NCBI RefSeq assembly: GCF_002873135.1
Contig: NZ_MCVI01000026.1
Span: 38,152 to 102,151 of the forward strand
Direction: 5' to 3'
DNA: 64,000 bases
Origin: Shewanella sp. 10N.286.48.A6
Lineage (GTDB): Bacteria > Pseudomonadota > Gammaproteobacteria > Enterobacterales > Shewanellaceae
This document shows positions 25,600 through 38,999 of the stretch, in pieces. Below the pieces are notes generated by a model that ran no database searches, was not told the origin of the DNA, and saw only the letters and a program-made list of their open reading frames with translations. The position numbers and the translations under genes were made by a program. The first letter of the stretch is position 1. Each line of letters starts with the position of its first letter.

Positions 25600-27228
25600 T
25601 TATTTTAAGCCTTTTTTCTCTAAACCTGCATAAATAATCTTTTGCTGGGTAATAGCGACTAAGTTACCTACTAACCAGTATAGAACTAGACCGGCTGGGA
25701 ACCATAGGAAGAACACAGTAAAGATAACTGGCATCCACTGCATCATTTTCACTTGCATAGGATCCATAGTCGGTGCCATTGGTTGCATTTTTTGCATTAA
25801 CCACATAGACACACCCATTAATAATGGTAATACATAGTAAGGATCTTGAACCGACAAATCGGTAATCCAAAGCATGAATGGCGCATGGCGTAATTCATAG
25901 CTTTCTAGTAATACCCAATACAAGGCGATGAAAATTGGCATTTGCAGCAAGATAGGAAGACAGCCACCCATAGGGTTAACTTTCTCTTTCTTATACAGCT
26001 CCATCATGGCTTGACCCATTTTCTGGCGGTCATCACCTAAGCGTTCTTTCATTTCTGTCAGTTTAGGCTGCAAGTTACGCATTTTAGCCATTGACGAGTA
26101 TTGTGCTTTGGTTAGCGGGTATAAAAGACCACGCACGGTTAGGGTAATTAAAATAATCGCCACACCCCAGTTACCTACAAAGGATTGATAGAACATCAAT
26201 AACCAGTGAATTGGGATAGCTAACCACCAAAGGAAACCATAATCTACAACAAGGTTTAATGTTTCAGAAATTTTAGATAAAGCTTCTTGGTTTTTAGGGC
26301 CAACATAGAATTGGGCACTAATGGTTTGCTGTGCACCTGGTGCAATATCATGTACCGCGCCGCGGAAACCAACATTGGCTTGGCCGCCAGCACTCATGCT
26401 GGTAAAAATAGTATTTGAATCAGCTGCAGGCGGCACCCAAGCTGATACAAAGTAGTGTTGTAGCATTGCTGCCCAACCACCTAGTGTCTGTTGGTTTAGG
26501 TTACTTTTTGCAATGTCATCAAAGTCATACTTTTCGTAACGAACATCGCTAGTCGAGTATGCTGCACCACGGTAAGTTGGCATCATCATGCTGCTTTCAG
26601 ATGCTTGTACAGTTTGTTTTATTTGACCATACATTTGCATTTGCAGCGGTGCTGAAGTGGTGTTGTTTACATTGTAATCAACAGTCACATCAAATTGACC
26701 ACGGGTGAAGGTAAATACTTTGGTATATGCTGCGCCATTAGCATCAACATAATTAAGCGGTACTGATAAAGAGTCTTGGCCATCGGCTAACACATAATTT
26801 TCAGATTCTGCTGAAAATTGAGCGCGACCATGGCGGCTGCTATCAATACCATCGCGGCCAATAAGACCACTTTGTGAGATGTAATTAAATGAACCATTTT
26901 GTTCAAGTATTACGAATGGGTCATCACTGTCTATTTCAACTTTATGATCAACTAATGCAGCATAAACAATATCACCGCCTACTGGGCTGATTTTAATGTC
27001 TAGTTGATCTGTTTTCACAGTAATTAAATTTTGTGTAGCAGGTAATTGAACAGGCATGCCTGCATCAGCCTCTGGTACATCGCTAACGTTTTGTGACGCA
27101 ACATTAGTAGTCTGTGACGTTGTTTGGGCCGCTACTGGTTGCGGGGCTTTATCGTCTTGCCATGCTTGCCACATTAAAAAGCTGACAAAAAGCAGAGCGA
27201 TAAGCATTAAATTACGTTGAGATTCCAT
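25600..27228 (-). CDS. yidC: Membrane protein insertase YidC
   Basis: This 542-residue inner-membrane protein inserts and folds membrane proteins alone or with Sec. It has an N-terminal anchor helix ([17 protein letters not shown]), a large periplasmic beta domain to about residue 340, then the conserved five-helix core with [16 protein letters not shown] and [14 protein letters not shown]. It is three bp after yidD in the rpmH-rnpA-yidD-yidC run. Confidence 0.97.
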   Translation of the reverse strand: MESQRNLMLIALLFVSFLMWQAWQDDKAPQPVAAQTTSQTTNVASQNVSDVPEADAGMPVQLPATQNLITVKTDQLDIKISPVGGDIVYAALVDHKVEIDSDDPFVILEQNGSFNYISQSGLIGRDGIDSSRHGRAQFSAESENYVLADGQDSLSVPLNYVDANGAAYTKVFTFTRGQFDVTVDYNVNNTTSAPLQMQMYGQIKQTVQASESSMMMPTYRGAAYSTSDVRYEKYDFDDIAKSNLNQQTLGGWAAMLQHYFVSAWVPPAADSNTIFTSMSAGGQANVGFRGAVHDIAPGAQQTISAQFYVGPKNQEALSKISETLNLVVDYGFLWWLAIPIHWLLMFYQSFVGNWGVAIILITLTVRGLLYPLTKAQYSSMAKMRNLQPKLTEMKERLGDDRQKMGQAMMELYKKEKVNPMGGCLPILLQMPIFIALYWVLLESYELRHAPFMLWITDLSVQDPYYVLPLLMGVSMWLMQKMQPMAPTMDPMQVKMMQWMPVIFTVFFLWFPAGLVLYWLVGNLVAITQQKIIYAGLEKKGLK

Positions 27229-27231
27229 AGC

Positions 27232-27486
27232 CTATTTGTTACACCTGTCGTTTTTAGGGGGGACGGGATCACTTCCGCCGGGATGTAAAGGATGACATTT
27301 TAGTATGCGTTTCGCCGCAAGCCAACAACCTTTCGCAGTTCCATGCGTTTTTATTGCATCAATTGCATAATAAGAGCATGTTGGATTGAATCTACAGCGG
27401 GGTCCCAGCATAGGGCTGATAAAGAGTTGGTAGCCACGAATAGCCTTTGTGGCTAACCATTGTAACGGCGACTGAGTTTGCGCCAT
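27232..27486 (-). CDS. yidD: Membrane protein insertion efficiency factor YidD
   Basis: This 84-residue protein contains the family core [20 protein letters not shown] followed by [11 protein letters not shown]. The conserved Cys residues and an amphipathic N-terminus are visible. It overlaps the end of rnpA by 34 bp, which is common for this pair and suggests translational coupling. Confidence 0.94.
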   Translation of the reverse strand: MAQTQSPLQWLATKAIRGYQLFISPMLGPRCRFNPTCSYYAIDAIKTHGTAKGCWLAAKRILKCHPLHPGGSDPVPPKNDRCNK

Positions 27487-27809
27487 AACTTCTCTATTAA
27501 TTTATGTAGGTCTGCATTTTCCATATCAACCACGCCATTTCTTACCAAGACAACTATATCAAGGTCTGGAATATCATGCTGGTGTAAACGGAAATTAGTT
27601 CTTATCACTCGTTTAATGCGATTTCGGTCACTGGCATTTTTAACAAAACGTTTTGCGACAGTTAATCCAATACGAGGATGTTGCTCTGAATTTGGAATAG
27701 CAAGCAGAGTTATTTCAGCAGAAGATGCTTTGATGGGATTTGAAAATACAGATTTAAATTGCGCGGGAGTTAGCAAACGCAACTCCCGCGTAAAAGCATA
27801 GCTAGTCAC
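27453..27809 (-). CDS. rnpA: Ribonuclease P protein component RnpA
   Basis: This 118-residue basic protein helps the RNase P RNA cleave tRNA 5' leaders. The conserved RNR segment is present in [18 protein letters not shown], and the [12 protein letters not shown] start is typical. It lies 16 bp after rpmH, with which it is co-transcribed. Confidence 0.95.
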   Translation of the reverse strand: MTSYAFTRELRLLTPAQFKSVFSNPIKASSAEITLLAIPNSEQHPRIGLTVAKRFVKNASDRNRIKRVIRTNFRLHQHDIPDLDIVVLVRNGVVDMENADLHKLIEKLWRKLSRRYNG

Positions 27810-27825
27810 TATGAATATCTACTGA

Positions 27826-27963
27826 TTAAGCAGATAAACGAGCGCGACCTTTTGCACGACGACGTGCAATCACTTTACGGCCGCCTACAGTGGCCATACG
27901 TGCGCGGAAGCCGTGAGAACGCTTACGCTTCAGGTTGCTTGGTTGAAAAGTACGTTTACTCAT
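27826..27963 (-). CDS. rpmH: 50S ribosomal protein L34
   Basis: A short minus-strand frame encodes 45 residues starting [20 protein letters not shown] and ending RLSA. This is the full L34 sequence, very rich in Arg and Lys. A strong sigma-70 promoter lies about 70 bp upstream. It is the first gene of the rpmH-rnpA-yidD-yidC operon and divergent from dnaA. Confidence 0.98.
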
Positions 27964-28033
27964 TTTGGCAATCCGTATATTTAGTAGTTAATAAACCTTA
28001 CATTCTTGAAATAAGACGCAAGGGCAAAAAAGA

Positions 28034-28068
28034 GGCCGAATTGTAATCACTTTAATCACTACCGTCAA
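28034..28068 (-). promoter_or_regulatory. Sigma-70 promoter of the rpmH operon
   Basis: On the minus strand TTGACG (28063-28068) and TACAAT (28040-28045) are separated by exactly 17 bp. The expected start near 28034 leaves a leader of about 70 bases before rpmH. Confidence 0.8.
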
Positions 28069-28129
28069 CTAGGAAAATGACTATATGAACAATTTTTACC
28101 AATTTAACTTTGATAAGTACCCTAAAAAT

Positions 28130-28375
28130 CTACCACAGGATGTGGATAACTCTGTGTACCAACACAATATGTAGTGGATCTAAGATAGTTTTACTAGATC
28201 AAAGCCGCGCTATTATAGATCAATGTTGATCGGTTAATAAAGCAGGATCTATGAACAATTCATAATAAATAGATCGATTTTGATCTTCAAAGATCACAGA
28301 TATCCACATACAATGATCAGCTTGGGGATAAAATTTTTTTTATCGATAGCGATCATTGAGATCTAACGATAGAAT
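28130..28375. promoter_or_regulatory. dnaA regulatory region: DnaA boxes and GATC cluster
   Basis: The 448-bp rpmH-dnaA gap holds no gene. It contains a perfect DnaA box TGTGGATAA (28141-28149) and near-matches ATATCCACA (28300-28308) and TGGGGATAA (28323-28331). I count about 12 GATC sites between 28177 and 28363. This suits DnaA autoregulation and SeqA sequestration of the dnaA promoter. The ten-base CTTGGGGATA occurs both here (28321) and in oriC (18185). Pseudomonas-type origins lie in this same gap. Confidence 0.8.
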
Positions 28376-28411
28376 ACCCCTCCTTCAACAAACGGTATTT
28401 AAGGATTTTTA

Positions 28412-29800
28412 GTGGCGGTTTCACTGTGGCAACAATGTATCGGCAGACTGCAAGACGAATTGTCTGCGCAGCAATTCAGTATGTGGATCCGTCCGCTGCA
28501 AGCTGAAATGGATGGTGATACCTTGGTACTTTATGCGCCGAATCGTTTTGTGCTCGATTGGGTTCGTGATAAGTATATCAATATCATTAATCAATTTTTC
28601 ACTGAACAGTTAGGTGGCAATGCGCCTAAGCTGCGTTTTGATATTGGTAGTCGTCCGTCTGCAGCTAAACCTGCAGCACCAGTGATTGCTGAAATAAAGA
28701 AACCTCAAAATACCCATACTAAAGCGCGCGTTAGTACTTCGTTTAATACTCAAGCTGAACCGGTTGAGCATGCTAACCACCGCAGTAACATTAATCCGAC
28801 TTACCAGTTTGATAATTTTGTTGAAGGTAAATCAAACCAACTGGGTAAAGCGGCTGCACTTCAAGTGGCTGAAAATCCAGGTGGCGCCTATAACCCACTA
28901 TTTTTATATGGTGGTACTGGTTTAGGTAAAACCCATTTATTACACGCTGTTGGCAATGGGATCATCAAAAATAATCCCAATGCCAAAGTGGTTTACATGC
29001 ATTCTGAGCGCTTTGTTCAGGACATGGTTAAAGCACTGCAAAATAACGCCATCGAAGATTTCAAACGTTACTACCGCAGTGTTGATGCATTATTTATTGA
29101 TGACATTCAATTTTTTGCCAATAAAGATCGTTCTCAAGAAGAATTCTTCCATACCTTTAACGCATTACTTGAAGGTAACCATCAAGTCATTTTAACTTCG
29201 GATAAATATCCCAAGGAAATCGATGGTGTTGAAGATCGCTTAAAATCTCGCTTTGGTTGGGGCCTAACCGTTGCCATTGAACCGCCAGAACTTGAAACCC
29301 GTGTGGCGATCTTAATGCGTAAAGCACAAGAGAGCGGCATTAATCTGCCTGATGAAGTGGCATTTTTTATTGCTAAGCGTTTGCGCTCAAATGTGCGTGA
29401 ATTAGAAGGCGCATTAAATCGCGTTATTGCTAATGCTAATTTTACCGGACGTCCAATTACCATTGATTTTGTCCGTGAAGCATTACGTGATTTACTGGCG
29501 TTACAAGAAAAGTTAGTCACCATTGATAATATTCAGAAAACCGTTGCTGAATATTACAAAATTAAAATGGCTGACATGTTATCTAAGCGCCGTTCGCGCA
29601 GTGTTGCCAGACCACGTCAAGTGGCAATGGCATTATCAAAAGAGTTAACTAACCAAAGCTTGCCTGAAATTGGTGACGCATTTGGTGGTCGTGATCATAC
29701 TACTGTATTACATGCATGCAGAAAAATTGCTCAGTTACGTGAAGAAAGTCATGACATTAAAGAAGATTATGCTAACTTGATACGTACCTTATCTTCTTAA
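28412..29800 (+). CDS. dnaA: Replication initiator DnaA
   Basis: This 462-residue AAA+ protein binds DnaA boxes and opens oriC. Domain I starts [17 protein letters not shown], and a variable linker runs from about 85 to 125. The ATPase has GGTGLGKTH at about 167-175 and a FIDDIQF Walker B, and domain IV has the [13 protein letters not shown] signature. The start is GTG after AAGGA. It is the first gene of the dnaA-dnaN-recF-gyrB group, about 10 kb from oriC. Confidence 0.98.
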   Translation: MAVSLWQQCIGRLQDELSAQQFSMWIRPLQAEMDGDTLVLYAPNRFVLDWVRDKYINIINQFFTEQLGGNAPKLRFDIGSRPSAAKPAAPVIAEIKKPQNTHTKARVSTSFNTQAEPVEHANHRSNINPTYQFDNFVEGKSNQLGKAAALQVAENPGGAYNPLFLYGGTGLGKTHLLHAVGNGIIKNNPNAKVVYMHSERFVQDMVKALQNNAIEDFKRYYRSVDALFIDDIQFFANKDRSQEEFFHTFNALLEGNHQVILTSDKYPKEIDGVEDRLKSRFGWGLTVAIEPPELETRVAILMRKAQESGINLPDEVAFFIAKRLRSNVRELEGALNRVIANANFTGRPITIDFVREALRDLLALQEKLVTIDNIQKTVAEYYKIKMADMLSKRRSRSVARPRQVAMALSKELTNQSLPEIGDAFGGRDHTTVLHACRKIAQLREESHDIKEDYANLIRTLSS

Positions 29801-29819
29801 TATCGGGAAATTGAGACGA

Positions 29820-30920
29820 ATGAAATTTTCAATTGATAGGGATGCCCTATTAAAACCACTTCAGTTGGTTTGTGGCGCAGTAGAAAGACGCCATAACTTG
29901 CCAATTTTATCTAATCTACTTGTTGAAGTTAGTGAGGGCTCACTTAAGCTTACTGGTACGGACTTAGAGGTTGAGCTTGTCGGTCAAGCTCCCATCCAAG
30001 GTGAAGTTGAAGTGGGACGCACCACAGTTCCGGCTAAAAAATTATTAGATATTGTTAAATCTCTTCCTGAGCAAGTTGAAATTAAAATTGAGCAGCAAGA
30101 GAACAAATGGTTATTACGCTCAGGCCGTAGTCGTTTTTCACTGGCGACCTTGCCAGCATCAGATTATCCCAATGTTGAAGCGTTTGAAGCTGAAATTGAA
30201 TTTAGCTTAAAGCAGGGCACTTTGAAGTCGATTATTGACTCGACACAATTTTCAATGGCAAACCAAGATGTGCGTTATTATCTAAATGGCTTGTTATTTG
30301 AAACCGCAGGTAACACCTTAAAGGCCATTGCCACAGACGGTCATCGCTTAGCATTAAGTCATCGTCAAATAGAAACCAGCTTACCTGAGAAGCAAGTGAT
30401 TGTGCCGCGTAAAGGCGTGGTTGAAATGGCGCGTTTACTTGAAAGTGAAGACAGTGATATTACCATTGCGATTGGTGATAGTGCGATTCGTGCGATTACT
30501 GCCAATGCGGTATTCACCAGTAAATTAGTCGATGGTCGTTTCCCTGATTATCGCCGCGTATTACCTAAAGGCGGCACCAAAATTGTGGTGGCTAGCCGTA
30601 ATCAATTAAAACAAGCGTTAACCCGTGCTTCTATTTTGTCGAATGAGAAGTTCAGAGGTGTGCGTATTCAGCTTGAGCCGGGATTATTGCGCATTACCGC
30701 CAATAACCCGGAGCAAGAAGAAGCAGAAGAGATTATCGATGTTGAATACAACTCAGATAACCTAGAAATTGGCTTTAACGTCAGCTATCTATTGGACGTA
30801 TTAAATAATTTAGCCAGTGATGATGTTAGAATAACCTTAATAGACGGTAACTCAAGCGCACTAATTGAAAACCACGCAGAAGAAGACTCTATGTACGTGG
30901 TTATGCCAATGCGCTTATAA
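29820..30920 (+). CDS. dnaN: DNA polymerase III beta sliding clamp
   Basis: This 366-residue clamp has three repeated domains. It starts MKFSIDRDALLKPLQLV, has FSLATLPASDYPN and the DGRFPDYRRVLP segment, and ends in MPMRL. An upstream in-frame TTG would add three residues, but the ATG at 29820 is the family start. It follows dnaA by 19 bp. Confidence 0.97.
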   Translation: MKFSIDRDALLKPLQLVCGAVERRHNLPILSNLLVEVSEGSLKLTGTDLEVELVGQAPIQGEVEVGRTTVPAKKLLDIVKSLPEQVEIKIEQQENKWLLRSGRSRFSLATLPASDYPNVEAFEAEIEFSLKQGTLKSIIDSTQFSMANQDVRYYLNGLLFETAGNTLKAIATDGHRLALSHRQIETSLPEKQVIVPRKGVVEMARLLESEDSDITIAIGDSAIRAITANAVFTSKLVDGRFPDYRRVLPKGGTKIVVASRNQLKQALTRASILSNEKFRGVRIQLEPGLLRITANNPEQEEAEEIIDVEYNSDNLEIGFNVSYLLDVLNNLASDDVRITLIDGNSSALIENHAEEDSMYVVMPMRL

Positions 30921-30974
30921 GTAAATAGTCGCTTAAACTTGATTAAGCGCCGTTTAACTATAACGTTTTACCCC

Positions 30975-31010
30975 AAGAAGGTGCTACATTAAGGCACCTT
31001 CTTTCGTTTC
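30975..31010 (+). terminator. Terminator-like hairpin between dnaN and recF
   Basis: AAGAAGGTGC and GCACCTTCTT form a perfect ten-bp stem with a nine-base loop, followed by a T-rich tail broken by C and G. It could partly end the dnaA-dnaN transcript before recF. Confidence 0.65.
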
Positions 31011-31042
31011 ACTCTTTTTAAATTAGGGTCTGTTTATTTTCC

Positions 31043-32125
31043 ATGAGTTTAACCCGCCTCAATATCGAACATTTCCGAAATATTTTGTCAGCGACATTAG
31101 CGCCAAGTGATGGGCTTAATTTAATTTATGGTGAAAATGGCAGTGGTAAAACCAGCATTTTAGAAGCCATTTATTTTCTCGGTATGGGGCGTTCGTTTCG
31201 TAGCCATCTGTCCCAGCGGGTTATCAATATTGAGCAAGATCAACTGACCTTGTTTGCCAAGCTCGAAATGCCTAATGGCGAAGCTAAATTAGGCCTTAGA
31301 CGGTTCCGCAATGGCGACATTGATGTTAAATTTAATGGCGATAACGTGAAGCGATTATCGGTATTAGCTGAGACGTTACCTATTCAAGTTATCACCCCTG
31401 AAAGTTTTTCTTTACTATTTGAAGGCCCAAAAGCACGCCGGCAGTTTATCGACTGGGGAGCTTTTCATGCTGACAGTCATTTTTATACGGCATGGGTGAA
31501 TACCAGAAGAATTTTAAAGCAAAGAAATCAGCTTCTTAGAGATGGAGCCTCTTACACCAATATACAATTTTGGGATAAGGAATTGGTGCGTTATGCTGAG
31601 CAGGTTACTTCGATACGAAATCAATATGTGGACTCGTTAAATGAGCTACTTAAGGGTATAATCGAAGAGTTTTTACCACGGGTTGATATTAAGGTTTCCT
31701 TTACCCGTGGCTGGGATAGCAAAACGGAATTTGCCGAGTTACTTAAAACTCAATATCACCGAGATTTAGCATCGGGAAATACCGGCAGTGGACCACATAA
31801 AGCGGATTTACGATTACGCGTTGGCAGCTTACCGGTACAGGATGCGTTATCCCGAGGACAGTTAAAATTATTAGTCTGTGCACTGCGCCTTGCACAGGGT
31901 AAATTGCTTCAAAAACAGCAAAACAAGCATAGTATTTACCTAGTGGATGATCTTCCATCTGAGTTAGATGCTCAGCATAGGCAACTATTACTAAAACAGT
32001 TAACCGAAACCGGTGCACAAATTTTTGTCACAGCGATTGATCCTGTTGCAATAGTCGATTCGCTGGCTAGCCCACCAAGTAAGATGTTTCATGTGGAACA
32101 TGGGCAAGTCACGGTAGTTGAATAA
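31043..32125 (+). CDS. recF: Recombination mediator RecF
   Basis: This 360-residue SMC-like ATPase helps load RecA at gaps. The N-terminal [10 protein letters not shown] and Walker [10 protein letters not shown] (30-38) are clear. LSRGQLKLL and VDDLPSELD give the signature and Walker B. It has a 122-bp gap from dnaN with a terminator-like hairpin. The 3' end contains a degenerate parS-like 16-mer at 32085. Confidence 0.96.
   Translation: MSLTRLNIEHFRNILSATLAPSDGLNLIYGENGSGKTSILEAIYFLGMGRSFRSHLSQRVINIEQDQLTLFAKLEMPNGEAKLGLRRFRNGDIDVKFNGDNVKRLSVLAETLPIQVITPESFSLLFEGPKARRQFIDWGAFHADSHFYTAWVNTRRILKQRNQLLRDGASYTNIQFWDKELVRYAEQVTSIRNQYVDSLNELLKGIIEEFLPRVDIKVSFTRGWDSKTEFAELLKTQYHRDLASGNTGSGPHKADLRLRVGSLPVQDALSRGQLKLLVCALRLAQGKLLQKQQNKHSIYLVDDLPSELDAQHRQLLLKQLTETGAQIFVTAIDPVAIVDSLASPPSKMFHVEHGQVTVVE
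32085..32100. other. parS: Weak parS-like site in recF
   Basis: TGTTTCATGTGGAACA differs from the parS consensus TGTTTCACGTGAAACA at two positions, one of them in the central CACGTG. It encodes part of FHVEH near the RecF C-terminus. ParB affinity is likely reduced. Confidence 0.4.
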
Positions 32126-34558
<2,433 letters not shown>

Positions 34559-34580
34559 TCGAGTTTAAAATACATTAAAT

Positions 34581-34607
34581 GGGTGCCTTAAGGCGCCCAT
34601 TTTTTTA
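34581..34607 (+). terminator. Terminator after gyrB
   Basis: GGGTGCC and GGCGCCC pair (one G-U) around TTAA and are followed by seven T residues, 22 bp after the gyrB stop. Confidence 0.9.
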
Positions 34608-34672
34608 TCGGTAATCTCTACAAACTCATCTTGTCACTGTTGTATATTTACCTGAAGTGTAGGTAATTTATT

Positions 34673-35776
34673 GTGTTTAAAAAGCTATTCAATAAGATTT
34701 TTAATTTAAGACCGGCCGTTGAGGTCAAACAAGCCAAAGCATTAAATGAGCAGCATTCATTGCTATCGGCTAACACCCAAGAGTCAAGCGCTACAGACTC
34801 GAAACTGTGCTCTAGTAACTCATATGTAAGGCAAACTAAATCATACTTAAGCAACTCAAGTGAAACACCAGAAGAGGCGCAACAAATAGATTTGTCGGCG
34901 CTGTTTTATAGTCTACTTTTTCCTATGAGTAGCCATAAAACTGGTGGCATGGCTAATAATCTTGAACGTAGCATATTAGCCGAAATCGACATCGCTTTTA
35001 GTGCACCTCAAGATATTGCTGCCAAGGTGTTAAAACTGCCAAGGCGCATAACCGAGCTTGACCATAAACTATCCCAAGATGAGATTGAAACCAAACAAGT
35101 ACTGCAGTTAATTGAGCAAGATCCGGTACTGAGCGTCGAAGTATTAAAGTTATGCAACTCAAGTGCTTTTAAGCGTTCAGGCAAAGATATTACTAATCTA
35201 CACCAAGCTATTGTGCAGTTAGGGCGAGCGCAATTACGTCAGTTTGTTCGCAGTTGTTTAGTGAAAGAAATGATTGATATTAAGCCGATTTACTTTAGGC
35301 GTTTTGGCGCTGAAATTTGGCGTCATTCAATGCAAGTGGCTTTTATTGCCAGTGACTTAGCTGAAGAAGATGCTGATACGGTGTTTTTACTGGGATTACT
35401 TCATGATGTTGGCAAAATCGCCATTTTCAAAATGCTGCTGGATGCCTTTGAAAAAGCCGAGCCGGGTGAACAGCCAAGTTCGGCATTGTTTAAGCAAGTG
35501 ATGACCACTAAGTCGTTAGGGCTAAGTGCGTTACTGGCGAAGCATTGGCAGCTGCCAGCACAGTTTGAGTTTCAGCTAGCACAATTAGCTAATTCTGATT
35601 ATCGTCCAACAGACATGATGGCATTGGCTGTATGGCGGGCAAATATCATCAGTGAGTGTTCTATGTTGCGGCAAAAAGATAAACTTGAACAAGATGATTT
35701 ACAGCAGCTATTGCAGCAAGTCGGTTTGAATCAATCTGAGTTTGATGTTTTCCATCAAAAACTGATTAGCTTTTAA
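34673..35776 (+). CDS. HDOD-domain signalling protein
   Basis: This 367-residue protein of unknown specific role starts at GTG 34673. Residues 1-75 are low-conservation and polar. An HDOD domain fills about 105-310, with IEQDPVLSVEVLKLCNSS, the LHQAIVQLGRAQLRQFV helix and LLGLLHDVGKIA, which keeps an HD pair. HDOD proteins often act in signalling or gene regulation without proven phosphohydrolase activity. It stands alone between two terminators, after gyrB. Confidence 0.85.
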   Translation: MFKKLFNKIFNLRPAVEVKQAKALNEQHSLLSANTQESSATDSKLCSSNSYVRQTKSYLSNSSETPEEAQQIDLSALFYSLLFPMSSHKTGGMANNLERSILAEIDIAFSAPQDIAAKVLKLPRRITELDHKLSQDEIETKQVLQLIEQDPVLSVEVLKLCNSSAFKRSGKDITNLHQAIVQLGRAQLRQFVRSCLVKEMIDIKPIYFRRFGAEIWRHSMQVAFIASDLAEEDADTVFLLGLLHDVGKIAIFKMLLDAFEKAEPGEQPSSALFKQVMTTKSLGLSALLAKHWQLPAQFEFQLAQLANSDYRPTDMMALAVWRANIISECSMLRQKDKLEQDDLQQLLQQVGLNQSEFDVFHQKLISF

Positions 35777-35833
35777 TATTTGATTCGAAGTCTTCATTTA
35801 AAATTAATCATGAGGCTTTAAAAATCAGCCAAT

Positions 35834-35872
35834 AAAAAACGCGCTTAACTGATGTTAAAGCGCGTTTTTTTT
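35834..35872. terminator. Bidirectional terminator between HDOD gene and glyS
   Basis: A GC-rich stem (ACGCGCTTAAC / GTTAAAGCGCGT, one bulge) is flanked by A and T runs on both sides. It separates two convergent genes. Confidence 0.85.
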
Positions 35873-35893
35873 ACAACTTAATAGGGTTAACTA

Positions 35894-37963
35894 TTATTGT
35901 AGTAGTGAGATATCTGCAGCATGTAAGAATTGCTCACGCAGGCTATTTAGTAATGCTAAGCGGTTATTCTTAAGGGCTTCATCATCAGCCATTACCATGA
36001 CACCTTCAAAGAAGGCATCAACGCTTTCACGCAGGTTCGCCAGTAATGCTAACGCTTCTTGGTAGTTTGCCGCAGCAAATAATGGCGCAAGCTGTGGTTG
36101 CAGTTCAGCTAACTTTTCAGCTAATGCTTTCTCAGCAGGTTCAACCAATAAACTGGCATCAATGCTAGTGGCAGTCTCGCCTTCAACTTTGGCTAGAATG
36201 TTAGAAACACGCTTGTTAGCTGCAGCTAAAGCAGAGGCTTGCTCTAACGTTCTGAAGTGCGCCACAGCTTTAATACGGCTTTCAAAGTCAGCCGGTGCAG
36301 TAGGCTTACGTGCCAGCACTGCAAGAATAACGTCAACGCTGACGCCTTGATCTTGATACCAAGAGCGGAAACGACCCATGAAGAATTCAAGCACTTGCTC
36401 AGACACATTGTCGTTAGTGAGGTTTTCACCGTGTAATTGTTTTGCTTTATCAATTAAATCAACTAAGTCTAATGGCAAGTTGTTTTCTAAACAAATACGT
36501 AAAATACCAATCGCTGCACGACGCAGTGCGAATGGATCTGCAGCACCCTTAGGGGCTTGGCCAATACCAAAAATACCCACTAAGGTATCAAGCTTTTCTG
36601 CTAACGCTACACAGATTGAAATCGGTGCAGTCGGTACAGTATCGCCAGAGAATTTAGGTTTGTATTGCTCAGCTAAGGCAACAGCAACCACTTCAGTTTC
36701 ACCATTTAAGCGTGCATAGTGCATACCCATAGTGCCTTGAAGATCAGTAAACTCCATCACCATATTAGTCATTAAGTCAGACTTAGACAGTAAACCTGCA
36801 CGGCTCGCTTCTTCACTGTTTGCATCAATGCTGGTGGCAATAAAACCGGCTATTGCAGAGATACGTTCAACACGTTGTTTAATCGTGCCTAATTGCTTTT
36901 GGAATACAACCGTTTCTAAGCTAGCAAGGCGCGCTTCTAATGACTCTTTCTTATCTGTTTCAAAGAAGAACTCAGCATCAGCTAAACGAGGACGAACTAC
37001 TTTTTCGTTACCTGAAATAATCTGCTGTGGATCTTTAGATTCGATATTAGTCACGAAGATAAAGTTTGGTAGCAACTGGCCGGCTTTATCAAATACAGGG
37101 AAGTATTTCTGATCGCCTTTCATGGTGTAAACCAAGGCTTCAGCCGGTACGTCTAAAAACTTTTCTTCAAAGCTAGCAGTTAAGACGACAGGCCATTCAA
37201 CTAAAGAGGTGACTTCTTCAAGTAAGTCATCTTCAAGTTCTGCTACACCGCCAATGTCTTTGGCTGCAGCTTCAGCGTTAGTCTTGATAATATCTTTACG
37301 ACGTTGGTAATCAGCTAAAACCTTACCTTGCTGCTCAAGAGCGGCTAAGTAGTTGTCAGCATGATCTAACTCGAAGGTATCAACGCCCATAAAGCGGTGA
37401 CCACGAATAGTACGTGCTGATTTGATACCTAACAATTCACCATCAACTAACTCATCACCTAATAGCATAGTAACGGTATGAACCGGACGGATAAATTGTG
37501 TGGTGTTACTTCCCCAGCGCATTGGCTTAGGAATTGGTAACTTATCTAATGCTTTTTGCGCCATGGCTGCGATCAGTGATTTAGTTTCTACGCCAACCAC
37601 TTTAGCTTGGTGTAATAACCATTCGCCTTTATCTGTTTTCAAGCGCTCAGCTTGTTCCACAGTGATGCCGTTACCACGAGCCCAGCCCATAGCTGCTTTC
37701 GTTGGGTTGCCATCAGCATCAAATGCTTGGGCAACAGCAGGGCCACGTTTTTCAACGACCTTGTCAGCTTGAGCTACAGCAAGTTGTTCAATGCTAATAG
37801 CTAAACGGCGCGGCGCAGCGTACCAAGTGGCTTTTTCAAAGGCCAACTCAGCTTTGGTTAGCTCTTCGCTGAAGTTAGCTAAAAATGATTCAGCTAATTT
37901 ACGTAATGCTTTTGGCGGTAATTCTTCAGTACCCACTTCAATGAGTAAGTTTTCAACATTCAT
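35894..37963 (-). CDS. glyS: Glycyl-tRNA synthetase beta subunit
   Basis: This 689-residue subunit of the alpha2-beta2 enzyme is needed for tRNA recognition. It starts [20 protein letters not shown], has [14 protein letters not shown] and ends in a DALR-type anticodon-binding region. It is 11 bp after glyQ in an operon. Confidence 0.97.
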   Translation of the reverse strand: MNVENLLIEVGTEELPPKALRKLAESFLANFSEELTKAELAFEKATWYAAPRRLAISIEQLAVAQADKVVEKRGPAVAQAFDADGNPTKAAMGWARGNGITVEQAERLKTDKGEWLLHQAKVVGVETKSLIAAMAQKALDKLPIPKPMRWGSNTTQFIRPVHTVTMLLGDELVDGELLGIKSARTIRGHRFMGVDTFELDHADNYLAALEQQGKVLADYQRRKDIIKTNAEAAAKDIGGVAELEDDLLEEVTSLVEWPVVLTASFEEKFLDVPAEALVYTMKGDQKYFPVFDKAGQLLPNFIFVTNIESKDPQQIISGNEKVVRPRLADAEFFFETDKKESLEARLASLETVVFQKQLGTIKQRVERISAIAGFIATSIDANSEEASRAGLLSKSDLMTNMVMEFTDLQGTMGMHYARLNGETEVVAVALAEQYKPKFSGDTVPTAPISICVALAEKLDTLVGIFGIGQAPKGAADPFALRRAAIGILRICLENNLPLDLVDLIDKAKQLHGENLTNDNVSEQVLEFFMGRFRSWYQDQGVSVDVILAVLARKPTAPADFESRIKAVAHFRTLEQASALAAANKRVSNILAKVEGETATSIDASLLVEPAEKALAEKLAELQPQLAPLFAAANYQEALALLANLRESVDAFFEGVMVMADDEALKNNRLALLNSLREQFLHAADISLLQ

Positions 37964-37974
37964 TCTATTTACCT

Positions 37975-38880
37975 CTACTTACACATTGGGAAACCAAGCG
38001 CTTCACGGGCTTGGTAGTAAGACTCTGCAACACCTTTGGCCATAGTACGTACACGTAAAATATAACGTTGACGTTCAGTAACCGAAATCGCGTGGCGAGC
38101 ATCAAGTAAGTTAAAGGCATGAGATGCTTTCATTACTTGTTCGTATGCAGGAAGAGGCAATGGCTTTTCAAGGTCAAGTAAATGCTGACAAGCGACTTCA
38201 CAATCATCAAACTGCTTGAATAGTACTTCTACATTGGCGTGTTCAAAGTTATAGGTTGATTGCTCAACTTCGTTCTGATGGAAAATATCACCATACATCA
38301 CTTTACCCATTGGACCGTCTGTCCATACTAGGTCATATACGCTATCAACTTCTTGGATATACATCGCAAGACGTTCAAGGCCGTAAGTGATTTCACCAGT
38401 TACAGGCTTACACTCTAAACCGCCCACTTGTTGGAAGTAGGTAAATTGCGATACTTCCATACCGTTTAACCAAACTTCCCAACCTAGACCCCAAGCACCT
38501 AATGTAGGTGATTCCCAGTTGTCTTCTACGAAGCGAACATCATGGACACCCATATCTACGCCTAGTGCTTCTAAAGAGCCAAGGTATAGTTCTTGAATAT
38601 TGCTAGGAGAAGGCTTAAGCACTACTTGAAATTGATAGTAGTGTTGTAGACGGTTAGGGTTTTCACCGTAACGGCCATCGGTAGGGCGACGACATGGCTG
38701 AACATAAGCACTACTCATAGGCTCTGGGCCTAATGAGCGCAAGAATGTCATTGGGTGGAATGTACCAGCGCCCACTTCCATGTCTAATGGTTGAACTATT
38801 GCGCAACCTTGCTGCGCCCAGAATTCCTGCAGGGTCATAATAAAGCCCTGGAATGTTTTTACGTCGTGTTTCGTCGTCAT
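37975..38880 (-). CDS. glyQ: Glycyl-tRNA synthetase alpha subunit
   Basis: This 301-residue catalytic subunit charges tRNA-Gly. It contains [20 protein letters not shown], the [19 protein letters not shown] motif and [16 protein letters not shown]. It is a normal family length and lies upstream of glyS. Confidence 0.97.
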   Translation of the reverse strand: MTTKHDVKTFQGFIMTLQEFWAQQGCAIVQPLDMEVGAGTFHPMTFLRSLGPEPMSSAYVQPCRRPTDGRYGENPNRLQHYYQFQVVLKPSPSNIQELYLGSLEALGVDMGVHDVRFVEDNWESPTLGAWGLGWEVWLNGMEVSQFTYFQQVGGLECKPVTGEITYGLERLAMYIQEVDSVYDLVWTDGPMGKVMYGDIFHQNEVEQSTYNFEHANVEVLFKQFDDCEVACQHLLDLEKPLPLPAYEQVMKASHAFNLLDARHAISVTERQRYILRVRTMAKGVAESYYQAREALGFPMCK

Positions 38881-38999
38881 GTCCGCTTATCTACTGGTTA
38901 GGCTATAAATAGAAAATGGTTTTGATTATACCTTGTAGATAAAGGCTTATGTAGGTTATTTTTTAACGTAGAGATTAAAAATAGTAAAGGACTCAATAA

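Noticed and set aside
27852..28046. 64-codon plus-strand frame opposite rpmH
   Set aside because: It is the antisense shadow of a very Arg/Lys-rich gene and has no ribosome site or recognisable protein features.
28130..28411. rpmH-dnaA gap as the main oriC
   Set aside because: The mnmG-mioC gap has more perfect DnaA boxes, the conserved TTAGGATCGCAC segment and AGATCT unwinding repeats, so it is the better origin. The dnaA gap is kept as regulatory.
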